DNA of 50,070 nt, from contig MAAF01000096.1 of the NCBI GenBank assembly GCA_002163005.1, positions 1 to 50,070 of the forward strand. The letters are read 5' to 3'. The number at the start of each line of letters is the position of its first letter. The first letter of the stretch is position 1. The notes under the pieces were generated by a model, which made no database searches, was not told the DNA's origin, and saw nothing but the letters and a program-made list of their open reading frames with translations. Source of the stretch: Colwellia psychrerythraea (GTDB lineage Bacteria > Pseudomonadota > Gammaproteobacteria > Enterobacterales > Alteromonadaceae). This document shows positions 37,962-45,018 of the stretch, piece by piece. A program made the position numbers and the translations under genes.

Positions 37962-38011
37962 TTTTTTCCTTAATGAAACTCATCATATGCAGAGGTATTG
38001 CGATGAATATT

Positions 38012-38080
38012 TAATGCCCTAGTTAATGGGCAAATTTAGTTGGTTAAAATTATTGAGGAATGAAAAAAATCTAGGGTATT
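38012..38080 (-). repeat. attC left-half remnant
   Basis: TAATGCCCTAGTTAATGGGC, an AAATTTAGTTGGTTAAAAT arm and GAGGAATGAAAAAA match the left half of the group with GAGGAACGAA loops (44436, 44919). The sequence then diverges, so the right half has been lost. Confidence 0.65.
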
Positions 38081-38143
38081 TTTACATTTAGTGCGCTTCT
38101 AAACCAGCCCTACGGGGATGTCTGAGCAAATAATGCTCTTCGT

Positions 38144-38247
38144 TGCATCTCTTTTTAAGGGAGCAACCCTTAATAAAAAGATGCGCCTCGATCATGAATC
38201 GCACAGGCACTCTGAAACTCGCATGCTTGAAGTATCATGGGTATATA
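38144..38247. repeat. Hairpin followed by a partial TATACCC-type element
   Basis: GCATCTCTTTTTAAGGG pairs imperfectly with CCCTTAATAAAAAGATGC (38144-38184). Behind it, GGCACTCTGAAACTCGCATG and a terminal ATGGGTATA (to 38247) resemble the right half of the 27404-27463 element. The hairpin lies downstream of the small gene at 38252-38395 on the minus strand and may terminate it. Confidence 0.45.
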
Positions 38248-38251
38248 TTGC

Positions 38252-38395
38252 CTAATCGTCGTTTCCGGATATAGGTTGAACGTCCTGCGGCTGATCCTCG
38301 TTTACAGCTGCTTTTTTCAACCGTTTCTCTTCTTTCTTTTTCTTTTTTGCTATTTCTTTCTGGCGCTTTTCGAAACTGTAATTTTGTTTAGCCAT
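38252..38395 (-). CDS. Small lysine-rich hypothetical protein (47 residues)
   Basis: ATG at 38395 with AAAGGAT upstream opens a 47-residue frame starting MAKQNYSFEKRQKEIAKKKK. A charged helix (about 8-30) is followed by an acidic, Pro-containing tail ending GNDD. The MAKQNYSFEKRQKE-type start with a Lys/Glu helix is widespread in gammaproteobacterial small proteins, which supports a real gene. Function unknown. Confidence 0.75.
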   Translation of the reverse strand: MAKQNYSFEKRQKEIAKKKKKEEKRLKKAAVNEDQPQDVQPISGNDD

Positions 38396-38547
38396 TTGTA
38401 TTATCCTTTATATCACTTCAAGGTTAGATTCTTTAGGATACGGTATTTTCCAACAGATTGCGCTATTCATAGCATCAACAGTACCTAAAATAGCGATAGG
38501 GTACGGTCAATACTAAATGTACACTGTACCTTTAGTCACATATGCTT

Positions 38548-38575
38548 ATTTAATGGGCTTGTTATAGCAGGGCTA
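38548..38575 (-). repeat. Possible attC right-half fragment
   Basis: TTTAATGGGCTTGTTATA resembles the right ends of attC sites, such as the TTCTTAATGTGCTTGTTATA end near 48980-49000. There is no left half. It is 45 bases after the stop codon of the next gene, so this is tentative. Confidence 0.3.
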
Positions 38576-38619
38576 ACTTGACTAAAGTTAAAACAGGTAA
38601 TTGAGCAATCTCACCAATA

Positions 38620-38973
38620 TTAAACCAATACTTGCCGCGTGTTTCTGATGTAGTGATGGACCTGACGCTCAATTTTTGAGTCAATCATTTCTTTTGGTCG
38701 ACAGCCATTGGGGCAAGGCATATTCGGTGTTGTGCCAAACACTCGGCAGATTAATGGTCGTTCTTCGTATACATTGCAACCATTGGACCCAAGGTGTACG
38801 CAGTTATACTCATCTAATGCTGCTTCATGTTCAGCGTCAGTTTTCACTGGCAGACGCGACATCTCTTCTGAGGAAGTAGTGACCGGTCCACAACAATCAT
38901 GACAACCCGGCGTACATTCGAACGTTGGAATACGCTCGCGCAGATACGCGATTTTCTCTCTGTTATTATTCAT
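38620..38973 (-). CDS. YkgJ-family cysteine cluster protein
   Basis: This 117-residue cytosolic protein has the YkgJ/UPF0153 metal-binding layout: FECTPGCHDCCGPV (about residues 18-31), CVHLGSNGCNVYEERPLICRVFG (about 57-79) and CPNGC near the end. Eight or more Cys probably hold an iron or zinc site. The family role is not established. A short AGG lies before the ATG. It is isolated from its neighbours by gaps over 150 bases. Confidence 0.88.
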   Translation of the reverse strand: MNNNREKIAYLRERIPTFECTPGCHDCCGPVTTSSEEMSRLPVKTDAEHEAALDEYNCVHLGSNGCNVYEERPLICRVFGTTPNMPCPNGCRPKEMIDSKIERQVHHYIRNTRQVLV

Positions 38974-39144
38974 TATTACCTAACTTTGTGTAGTTGGAGT
39001 CCATTATAACTCTATACCTTGTTATGAACCGGTACTAGGGGGTGAAACCAATTTAAGTCGAACAGTTCTCGAAACAATTAATACTAGGGGGAAATATTTG
39101 TATTTAGTCCCATTTACTTGGCTCCTTCGGTATATTTACGCCAA

Positions 39145-39572
39145 TTAATGACACGATTTCCCAAATTTTTGTAACCGCCAGTAATTGTATGGCCAAGGCG
39201 TTAAAAAACCGACAAGAAGGGAAATTGGTATAACCCACCAGGTAAGTATCGCGCCACCAGTCAATGCATAATCAGTTACGTTCATTGCTGTTTCCATAGC
39301 TATCATTGATATAAAACTCATACTAAAGGCTGTTTTCAGCGCATCAAGTAAGCTGAATTTTGCGTTATATAGAATAACCGTTTCAAATATAATACTCGTA
39401 ATAAGTCCATTAAGCATTGCCAGCATCATAACATTGAACGTTGAAAGACTATGCGCTGTAAATTGAAAATAGGCAATTGTGCCAAAATCCCCAATTGCAC
39501 AACCAATTAAACACCATTTTGTATTATGTGCGCTCTTTATCCAGTTGTTTTATTGTTCCAAGTAATACTCAT
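39145..39572 (-). pseudogene. DUF4396 membrane protein, broken by a frameshift
   Basis: The frame that holds the protein (NNWIKSAHNTKWCLIGC, then AIGDFGTI, to WPYNYWRLQKFGKSCH) is open from 39549 down to 39145 but has no start codon. An ATG at 39572 in the neighbouring frame reads MSITWNNKTTG and stops at 39537. Adding one A in the AAAA run at 39548-39551 joins both into a continuous DUF4396 protein of about 140 residues with four hydrophobic segments. So it is a single-base deletion, a sequencing error, or a programmed slip. An internal ATG at 39429 would give only 94 residues. An AraC-type regulator with a metal-binding N-terminus is adjacent. Confidence 0.75.
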
Positions 39573-39605
39573 CGTGATTACCAAAGTAGTTAATTACTTG
39601 GTATA
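39558..39605. repeat. Inverted repeat upstream of the DUF4396 gene
   Basis: CCAAGTAAT near 39558 and ATTACTTGG near 39595 are exact inverted repeats about 28 bases apart. They flank the start codon of the frameshifted DUF4396 gene and could form a hairpin or a pair of half-sites for a regulator. Confidence 0.45.
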
Positions 39606-39662
39606 TTTTAAGGGGACTGGATGATTTTCTTATTACATAGATTCAGCTCATTATTATAGAAT

Positions 39663-40238
39663 TTACAGCTTATCAAGCGATGACCTTAATTTTTCGTTTT
39701 TTAACAAACGAAAGTGACCTGGGGTTAACCCTGTGATTTTTTTAAACTGAGCGCTCAAATGAGCAACACTGCTATAGCCTAACTGAAACGATATTTCACT
39801 CGTTGTTAATTCATCATAAACTAAAAACTCTTTCACTTGCTCTACGCGCAATCGAATAAAATATTGCTCAATGGTAATACCTTCAACAACAGAAAAAATA
39901 TTACTTAAGTAATTATATTCTAAGGGAATAGTATTCGTTATATGCTTAGATAAGTTTTCCCTTTCCGGGTTTTCCATTTGTTTTAGGTAATCAAGGCACG
40001 ATATTTTTATCGTTTCAATCAATATGCTTTTTTTATCACTCAAAACAGAAAATCCTAAAACGTCTAACTCATCAAATAACAATTTTTGTGAGTCGTTAGG
40101 TAATTTATCACCATAATAATTAGCGAAGTCAACTTCACCTAAATTAACAGTTGAATATTGTAAACCCAGAGATTTCAATATGTTGATAACCGCAAAACAG
40201 CAACGGTCACACACCATGTTTTTTATATAAACTTTCAT
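39663..40238 (-). CDS. AraC-family regulator with HMA-like metal-binding N-terminus
   Basis: This is a 191-residue transcription factor. The N-terminus MKVYIKNMVCDRCCFAVINIL (with a CxxCC metal site) resembles a heavy-metal-associated domain (about 1-65). The C-terminal AraC helix-turn-helix pair (about 95-182) includes LTTSEISFQLGYSSVAHLSAQFKKITGLTPG with normal spacing. Such CDRC-AraC proteins are thought to sense metals, but that is family inference. The DUF4396 gene lies 90 bases downstream on the same strand and may be its target or partner. Confidence 0.85.
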   Translation of the reverse strand: MKVYIKNMVCDRCCFAVINILKSLGLQYSTVNLGEVDFANYYGDKLPNDSQKLLFDELDVLGFSVLSDKKSILIETIKISCLDYLKQMENPERENLSKHITNTIPLEYNYLSNIFSVVEGITIEQYFIRLRVEQVKEFLVYDELTTSEISFQLGYSSVAHLSAQFKKITGLTPGHFRLLKNEKLRSSLDKL

Positions 40239-40280
40239 TTTTATTTAATAACCATAGTTAATACCCATAAATTCTCTACA

Positions 40281-40379
40281 CCTAACGGCCCAATAAGCGG
40301 CTAAAATTTGTTGGTTATAATTGAGTCGAAAACTGAAATCAAGCCAGCTGTTGTGTGTTAGTGATGATTTTTTGTTAGG
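40281..40379 (-). repeat. Degenerate attC site
   Basis: CCTAACGGCCCAATAAGCGG on the left and TTTGTTAGGT on the right fit the outer boxes. The inner GTTGGTTATAA and AAGCCAGCTG arms pair partly. The right box overlaps the stop codon of the LysE gene at 40375, as in intact cassettes. Confidence 0.65.
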
Positions 40380-40986
40380 TTAGTTGAATGCCAAATTCTA
40401 TGATTACAGGTATTACCGACATGATTAATAACCCTGCCATTGAATAATTAAACATTCTCCGATGTTGCTTGGATTTTAACATGCGTTTTAACGTTGAACC
40501 GAAAAATAGCCAAAGACCAACACAAGGAAAGGAGACAATCAAAAATGTTAATGCAATTATTAAGTTTTGAGTGTAGAAATCTGTACCAACCGTTGTAAAG
40601 GCAGCAATGGCACCTGTTGCTACCACCCATGCCTTTCCATTTAACCATTGAAATAAAGCTCCATTAATGAAGGTTAATGGTTTGACTTGAGTTTTTGATG
40701 AAGATATATCGGTTGCTGTTGCGATTAAAAAGGCCAAATAAAGTAAATACAGTGTACCGAAAAATTTTATAAGCAGATGTAAAGCTGGAAACGTCTCAAA
40801 TATTTGCCCGAAACCAATACCAACCAGCAATAACATTATTGCGAACCCAACACAGATCCCCAGAAATACAGGAAGACTTTTTCGAACACCGAAGTTAGCT
40901 CCAGAAGCCATAACCGTTATGTTATTCGGGCCTGGTGTAATTGATGATGATATGGCAAACAATACGATTGCGGTTATATATTCCAT
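40375..40986 (-). CDS. LysE/RhtB-family exporter, second copy
   Basis: This 203-residue six-helix inner-membrane exporter has the same N-terminal signature (ISSSITPGPNNITVMASGA, about 9-27) and the LFQWLNGKAWVVATGAIAAF segment. It is diverged from the copy at 37368, so not a recent duplication. Its ribosome site (GGAAAAAG) lies within the attC fragment at 40993-41016, and its stop overlaps the attC at 40281. So it is a gene cassette whose upstream boundary has been trimmed. Substrate unknown. Confidence 0.9.
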   Translation of the reverse strand: MEYITAIVLFAISSSITPGPNNITVMASGANFGVRKSLPVFLGICVGFAIMLLLVGIGFGQIFETFPALHLLIKFFGTLYLLYLAFLIATATDISSSKTQVKPLTFINGALFQWLNGKAWVVATGAIAAFTTVGTDFYTQNLIIALTFLIVSFPCVGLWLFFGSTLKRMLKSKQHRRMFNYSMAGLLIMSVIPVIIEFGIQLT

Positions 40987-40989
40987 ACT

Positions 40990-41016
40990 TTTTCCGACTT
41001 GAAAACCCTTGTTAGC
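40990..41016 (-). repeat. attC right-half remnant
   Basis: TTCCGACTTGAAAACCCTTGTTAGC matches the right half of the attC at 44436-44535 almost base for base. The left half is replaced by the start of the LysE gene. The stop codon of the 78-residue gene at 41012 lies in its GTTAG box. Confidence 0.75.
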
Positions 41017-41248
41017 TATCGCTTATTGAATTAGTTGATGTTTTTTCTAGTTTTGGTACTCCAATATAATATAAGACTACTAAATAATTAATCATAGGAA
41101 TGAAGCCAACAACAGACGCAAGTTTAAAATTTCGGTTTTTACTTCTAGCCAAAAGAAAACACAAAACTCCAAGCGCAATTCCTTGAATAAAAATACCAAA
41201 CCAAATTGGGTGAAGTTCCCCAGTACGCATCATTTCAAATATATTCAT
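41012..41248 (-). CDS. Hypothetical membrane protein, gene cassette
   Basis: This 78-residue protein has two hydrophobic segments (about 14-35 and 45-62) and a polar tail. GGAGGT before the ATG is one of the best ribosome sites in the region. I do not recognise the family. The stop codon lies in the attC right box, as normal for integron cassettes. Confidence 0.6.
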   Translation of the reverse strand: MNIFEMMRTGELHPIWFGIFIQGIALGVLCFLLARSKNRNFKLASVVGFIPMINYLVVLYYIGVPKLEKTSTNSISDS

Positions 41249-41275
41249 AAAACCTCCGTTGTTTAATGATAAATA

Positions 41276-41374
41276 GCTAACGCCCTGTTAACAGGCAATA
41301 ATATAGTTGGCTAGAATAAGCGACAAAGGAGTAAAAACCAACTGTATTTTGTCCTTGTTTATTTTCTTGTTAGA
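41276..41374 (-). repeat. attC site A
   Basis: The outer boxes are GCTAACGCC and CTTGTTAGA, with inner arms AGTTGGCTA and ACCAACTG. The tip loop carries GCGACAAAGGAG. It is the leftmost full-length attC. The GNAT gene on its right stops inside it. Confidence 0.88.
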
Positions 41375-41823
41375 GAGGAACTCACCGACAATGCTAGCTT
41401 TTCAATACCATGAGATGGAGTCCATCTTTTAAATTCAACAAAACCATGCTTCTTGTATAAGTTTATTGCAGGTAAATTAACAACAGCAGTTTCTACTATT
41501 GCTTCAGAAAAATTAAAAGCCTCTAGAACATAGCTTATTAATTTATTTGCAATACCTTTCCTAAAATAATTCGGATCAACAGTTAAACTATCAATTTCTA
41601 GATGCTTACCTTTTAGTACAACCTCTATAACTCCAGCAAGATATTTTTTTTCAATAAAGCCATAAAACTGTGTTTTTGAGTTCTCTATATCTTTAGCACT
41701 CCGTAATAGAGGAGGAAAATCAAGAGTCCCAATTAGTTGAGCCTCAATTTTATAAGAATTTTGAAAAACTGTAAAAATCTGATTTGCAACTTCTTCATTA
41801 TAATGATCAAGTTTTGTTATCAT
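41359..41823 (-). CDS. GNAT acetyltransferase, gene cassette
   Basis: This 154-residue GNAT-fold protein has LEIDSLTVDPNYFRKGIANKLISYVLEAF (about 75-103), the acetyl-CoA binding R/Q-x-x-G-x-G/A loop, followed by VVNLPAINLYKKHGFVEF (about 113-130), the classic C-terminal motif. The substrate is unknown. Its stop codon lies in attC A. There is no obvious ribosome site, and expression may depend on read-through from other cassettes. Confidence 0.88.
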   Translation of the reverse strand: MITKLDHYNEEVANQIFTVFQNSYKIEAQLIGTLDFPPLLRSAKDIENSKTQFYGFIEKKYLAGVIEVVLKGKHLEIDSLTVDPNYFRKGIANKLISYVLEAFNFSEAIVETAVVNLPAINLYKKHGFVEFKRWTPSHGIEKLALSVSSSLTRK

Positions 41824-41854
41824 GCTATGCCTAGATTCAAAATTTTAATTGCTC

Positions 41855-41956
41855 TCTAACGCCCCAATAAGCGGCTTTTTATTAGTTTGCTAAAATTGTG
41901 TAGCGAAGCGGAACCGAGCAAACTGTAAAAAAGTCCTGCTTTAACTGCTTGTATGC
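41855..41956 (-). repeat. attC site B
   Basis: CTAACGCCCC on the left and CTTGTATGC on the right (the right box lacks one T). Inner arms are AGTTTGCTA and GAGCAAACTG. The tip loop is of the GAAGCGGAACC group. It bounds the plus-strand module on its left. Confidence 0.82.
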
Positions 41957-42083
41957 TTTTTATAATCACAACTGAGCAACCATGAAAAAATATTAACGCA
42001 TAGCTATGATATATAAAGTAAGTAATGATGAATAAATAAATATGATTTTTTTAATTGTCGGTTATTATGTTGCGACAGATTAA

Positions 42084-42095
42084 TACCGAATGGTA
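42084..42095. promoter_or_regulatory. Short inverted repeat before the Crp-type gene
   Basis: TACC-GAAT-GGTA lies 11 bases upstream of the ATG at 42106. It could be an operator half-site pair, but it is short. Confidence 0.25.
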
Positions 42096-42105
42096 CATGA
42101 ATTAA

Positions 42106-42681
42106 ATGTCAGGATTAAACGATTATTTAAGTAGTTTAAGTTGCTTTTCACCTGTGCAAGTAAAAAGCATATCGCAACTATTTAAAAAGCAAGAAATCAA
42201 GAAAAATGATACCTTAGTTAACACAGGTGAAATTTGGAACAAAGTCGTATTCATCGAACAAGGTCTATTAAGACTTTATTATTTAACACCAGACGGTAAA
42301 GAGTTTAACAAAGGATTTTTCTCTGATAACGAGCTCGTATGGCCAATGTCTCCAATCGCCAGACAAGAGCCAAGTAGGTTTACAGTTTGTAGTATTGAAA
42401 ATTGTGAATTGTTGGTCGCGCCTTTTAACTTATTCGAAACGTTGATCAAAGAGATGGATAAGTGGCCTGAGTTCTCACTCCCATTCGTGGAAAATTTACT
42501 TAATTTAAAGATACGAAGAGAGGCTCAATTCCTACTCAATGATGCAACCAGTCGCTATACGCAAATTCAATCTGAAATGGGTAATTATATAGAGCGTATT
42601 CCTGATTATCATATCGCCTCTTATTTAGGTATTACTCATATCGCTTTCTCACGATTGAAAAAATCTGTGAAGTTAACCTAG
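42106..42681 (+). CDS. Crp/Fnr-family regulator
   Basis: This 191-residue regulator has an N-terminal cyclic-nucleotide-binding-like beta-roll (about 20-120, including LVNTGEIWNKVVFIEQGLLRLYY) and a C-terminal helix-turn-helix (IPDYHIASYLGITHIAFSRLKK, about 163-184). The phosphate-binding cassette of true Crp is not evident, so it may not bind cAMP. It is the first gene of a plus-strand module with an SDR and two broken genes. A perfect 16-bp palindrome overlaps its stop codon. Confidence 0.88.
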   Translation: MSGLNDYLSSLSCFSPVQVKSISQLFKKQEIKKNDTLVNTGEIWNKVVFIEQGLLRLYYLTPDGKEFNKGFFSDNELVWPMSPIARQEPSRFTVCSIENCELLVAPFNLFETLIKEMDKWPEFSLPFVENLLNLKIRREAQFLLNDATSRYTQIQSEMGNYIERIPDYHIASYLGITHIAFSRLKKSVKLT

Positions 42682-42687
42682 GTTAAC
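42672..42687. promoter_or_regulatory. Perfect 16-bp palindrome, candidate operator
   Basis: GTTAACCTAGGTTAAC is identical to its complement. It covers the stop codon of the Crp-type gene and lies 60 bases before the SDR start, a suitable place for a dimeric regulator such as the adjacent Crp-type protein. Confidence 0.55.
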
Positions 42688-42747
42688 GACCCCCTTCAAG
42701 TTTAAAGGCAAAATTCTCTCGTTCTAAAAACTAAAGATGAGAAATTA

Positions 42748-43485
42748 ATGCATAACTTCAAAAATAAACATGTACTTATCACCGGTGGTACATCAGGAAT
42801 CGGCTTAACTATTGCCGAAAACTTCTACCAAGCGGGTGCCCACGTAACCATTATTGGCCGCTCTAAAGATAAATTAGCTAAGTTAGTCAGGTTTACTACC
42901 CTCTGTATTGATTTGAATGACCAGCAATCCGTGCTGCAATTAAAGAATCAGATCACCCAGCCCGTTGACCATTTAATCAATAACGCGGCAATCGCCGAGT
43001 TTACAGAGTTTTCATCCTGTAGCGTGAAACAGTTAAATAATCATATTGCTGTCAACTTGGTGGCTCCTTTTTTGATTACTCAACAGGTATTACCGTTTAT
43101 GAGTAAGGGTAGCTCAATCCTTAATATCTCCTCATATTTTTCAAATAGGATGTTACATGACAGACCTTCGAGTATGTATTCGTTGACCAAAGGCGGTCTA
43201 GATTCTTTAACTAAAGCTTTAGCATTTGAACTTGGGCCGAAAAAAATACGTGTTAATGCGATTGCCCCTGGTTCAGTCAATACCCCTCTATTTATAGCCA
43301 ACATGGAAAAATTAAACACGCAACAAAGACAAAAGTTCAATGAACGAATTTCACACCTTTACCCATTAAATCGAATAGGTAGTACAGAGGACATAGCTAA
43401 TATAGCGCTATTTATTAGCTCCCCAATGGCGGAGTGGATGACAGGTAGCATTATCAAAATAGACGGCGGTTTAACAACGCATTAA
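42748..43485 (+). CDS. Short-chain dehydrogenase/reductase
   Basis: This is a 245-residue classical SDR. ITGGTSGIGLTIAE (about 11-24), NNAA (about 80-83), the catalytic Ser in ILNISSYFS, and Tyr-Lys in SMYSLTKGGLDSL (about 140-152) are all present, with a C-terminal GSIIKIDGG. It is intact and in frame. It follows the Crp-type regulator and precedes an ABM-type monooxygenase remnant, which suggests a small catabolic or detoxification operon. Substrate unknown. Confidence 0.92.
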   Translation: MHNFKNKHVLITGGTSGIGLTIAENFYQAGAHVTIIGRSKDKLAKLVRFTTLCIDLNDQQSVLQLKNQITQPVDHLINNAAIAEFTEFSSCSVKQLNNHIAVNLVAPFLITQQVLPFMSKGSSILNISSYFSNRMLHDRPSSMYSLTKGGLDSLTKALAFELGPKKIRVNAIAPGSVNTPLFIANMEKLNTQQRQKFNERISHLYPLNRIGSTEDIANIALFISSPMAEWMTGSIIKIDGGLTTH

Positions 43486-43501
43486 TCCAAAAGGCATTAT
43501 T

Positions 43502-43783
43502 ATGACCACTAAAATAACGACATTGGCACTCAAGAATAGCGATAAGTTAGCATTTCTAATTGAACAACTTAAAGAGCTGCAAACCCAAACTCGAAAAGAG
43601 CTAGGCTGTGAATCTTTTAATTTTTATCAAAAGGAGCAACAGCTTGATACATTTATCTTATAAGAGCAGTTTAAAGACCAATCCTCTTTAGATGCACATT
43701 TAGCATTACCACATACCCAAGCGTTTTTTAGTCACAGTTTAGTTTCTGTGAGCCAAATTACTCCATTAATAGCACTAATCTGA
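43502..43783 (+). pseudogene. ABM-family monooxygenase broken by an in-frame stop
   Basis: From ATG 43502 the frame reads a 93-codon antibiotic-biosynthesis-monooxygenase-like protein: LALKNSDKLAFLIEQL, ELGCESFNFYQ, then DTFIL, stop TAA at 43661-43663, then EQFKDQSSLDAHLALPHTQAFF. Families of this type have an aromatic residue before EQF, so one base change (for example TAT or TGG to TAA) explains the stop. The remaining part is otherwise well preserved, so the loss is recent. Confidence 0.8.
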
Positions 43784-43926
43784 TGCTTAAAACACATTCA
43801 GCTATTCTATTTTTTTTATTGTTTTCAATATCCACACAGGCAGCACACACTATGACTATCACTCGAAATAATCATGCAGAATTAGGTGAGCCGGTCGGTC
43901 CCTATACGCATTGTTTGTCCTTTTGA
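43783..43926 (+). pseudogene. Truncated RidA-like gene with signal peptide
   Basis: The ATG overlaps the preceding stop (TGATG). It codes a signal peptide (about 1-22, ending TQAA) and then TITRNNHAELGEPVGPYTH, the standard beginning of a RidA/YjgF-type imine deaminase (PxxxGxPVGPYxH). It then runs into an attC half-site and stops at 43926. About 100 residues are missing. The deletion joins the inside of this gene to the inside of an attC. Confidence 0.65.
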
Positions 43927-43938
43927 GTGGCTTATAGC
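43913..43938 (-). repeat. attC right-half at a deletion junction
   Basis: TTTGTCCTTTTGAGTGGCTTATAGC differs only slightly from the right half of the attC at 47775-47870. The left half is gone. It should be the attC of the GNAT gene at 43945. Confidence 0.7.
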
Positions 43939-43944
43939 AATAAT

Positions 43945-44418
43945 TTACACCAATGCCTGCCTCATTTTACGACCGCCAACAGGACTTAAACCATTTTTTT
44001 GGTAAAAGTTTAATGTGCGCTCGAACTCAGGTAAAGGCGGAGTACATAATTCAATGCATGACCAATTCTGTTTCTTACCATAATCTTGAACTTGCTGAAT
44101 TAACATTGAACCGACACCTGAAGCTCTGAACTCAGGAGAAACATAAAACTCTTGGATTACACCGATTTTTCCACCAGCATATAATGCATATGTTTCTGTC
44201 ATGGTAACGACAGCAATTGGGTTATTTTCATAGACTCCAATAATTGCTGAATAGTGGCCATCACTAATTAGTTCATGACAGCGTTGAATTGTGCCATTGA
44301 GATCAATATCAAAATGCTGTGCCTTTGTTAACTCACAAATTTCAGTTGTAAGCTCCACAACCAAAGAACCTATTATTTCAGAATCCTTAACTGTGGCTAC
44401 TCTAAAGTTGATTTCCAT
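43945..44418 (-). CDS. GNAT acetyltransferase, gene cassette
   Basis: This is a 157-residue GNAT-fold enzyme. GVIQEFYVSPEFRASGVGSMLIQQVQDYG (about 87-115) holds the acetyl-CoA loop, followed by NWSCIELCTPPLPEFERTLNFYQKNGLSPVGGRKMRQ (about 118-153). It is distinct in sequence from the GNAT gene at 41359. Substrate unknown. It sits between attC half C and attC D. Confidence 0.87.
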   Translation of the reverse strand: MEINFRVATVKDSEIIGSLVVELTTEICELTKAQHFDIDLNGTIQRCHELISDGHYSAIIGVYENNPIAVVTMTETYALYAGGKIGVIQEFYVSPEFRASGVGSMLIQQVQDYGKKQNWSCIELCTPPLPEFERTLNFYQKNGLSPVGGRKMRQALV

Positions 44419-44435
44419 GCATACTCTTGATTTTT

Positions 44436-44535
44436 GCTAACGCCTTGCTAAGCGGAAAATAATAGTTGGCTAAAATGTGTGAGGTACGAACAACAGCCAA
44501 CTGTAATTTGTCCGACTTGAAAACTCTTGTTAAGC
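44436..44535 (-). repeat. attC site D
   Basis: Boxes GCTAACGCC and CTTGTTAAGC, inner arms TAGTTGGCTA and CAGCCAACTG, tip loop GAGGTACGAA. It directly precedes the GFA gene stop at 44541. Confidence 0.9.
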
Positions 44536-44540
44536 ATTTA

Positions 44541-44900
44541 CTACTTTATTTCTGCCCATGTATCAGCACCATCAAAATATCTAGTTTTAAGTGACTTAAC
44601 AATACTTGCATTAACTAAACGAAAATTGACAGCCATTTTATTTTTATTGCCAAGTTTTGTTGGAGTGTAGTGAGTTAAACAACCACAGTTATTACAGTGA
44701 TGAAATTCAATAGTTTTATCACCCCAGCAGTACGAAGCAACAGCATTTTTTGTTGTAGTAATTTCAACTTCTTTAGGTGTGAAATAAGCCCAGAGAGATG
44801 CATATTTACTACAAACAGAGCAGTTACAACTAGTAACTGTTTCAGTAGTTTCAGGAACAGTTATTTTGATATTGCCACAGTGACAACTTGCTTCTATCAT
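44541..44900 (-). CDS. GFA/CENP-V domain protein, gene cassette
   Basis: This 119-residue protein has the glutathione-dependent formaldehyde-activating fold. ASCHCGNIKI (about 4-13), SCNCSVCSKY (about 24-33) and HHCNNCGCLTHY (about 67-78) are the zinc-binding Cys blocks. The start at 44900 is used because the upstream in-frame start at 44984 would place 28 codons in the attC; MIEASCHCG is the family start. Most such proteins have no proven formaldehyde activity. attC sites lie on both sides. Confidence 0.9.
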   Translation of the reverse strand: MIEASCHCGNIKITVPETTETVTSCNCSVCSKYASLWAYFTPKEVEITTTKNAVASYCWGDKTIEFHHCNNCGCLTHYTPTKLGNKNKMAVNFRLVNASIVKSLKTRYFDGADTWAEIK

Positions 44901-44918
44901 TCCGTGATACTCCTTGAT

Positions 44919-45017
44919 GCCTAACGCCGCAATAAGCGAAAAATTATAGTTGGCTAAAATGTTTGAGGAACGAAAAACAGCCAACAGTAAATTTTCCGTT
45001 TAATTGCCTTCTTAGCT
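44919..45017 (-). repeat. attC site E
   Basis: Boxes GCCTAACGCC and CTTCTTAGC (one change from GTTAGC). Inner arms TAGTTGGCTA and CAGCCAAC, tip loop GAGGAACGAA. It lies next to the stop codon of the cytochrome b561 gene. Confidence 0.87.
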
Positions 45018-45018
45018 G

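Noticed and set aside
44901..44984. Upstream start for the GFA-like gene
   Set aside because: These codons lie mostly in attC E; the family begins at the later Met followed by IEASCHCG.
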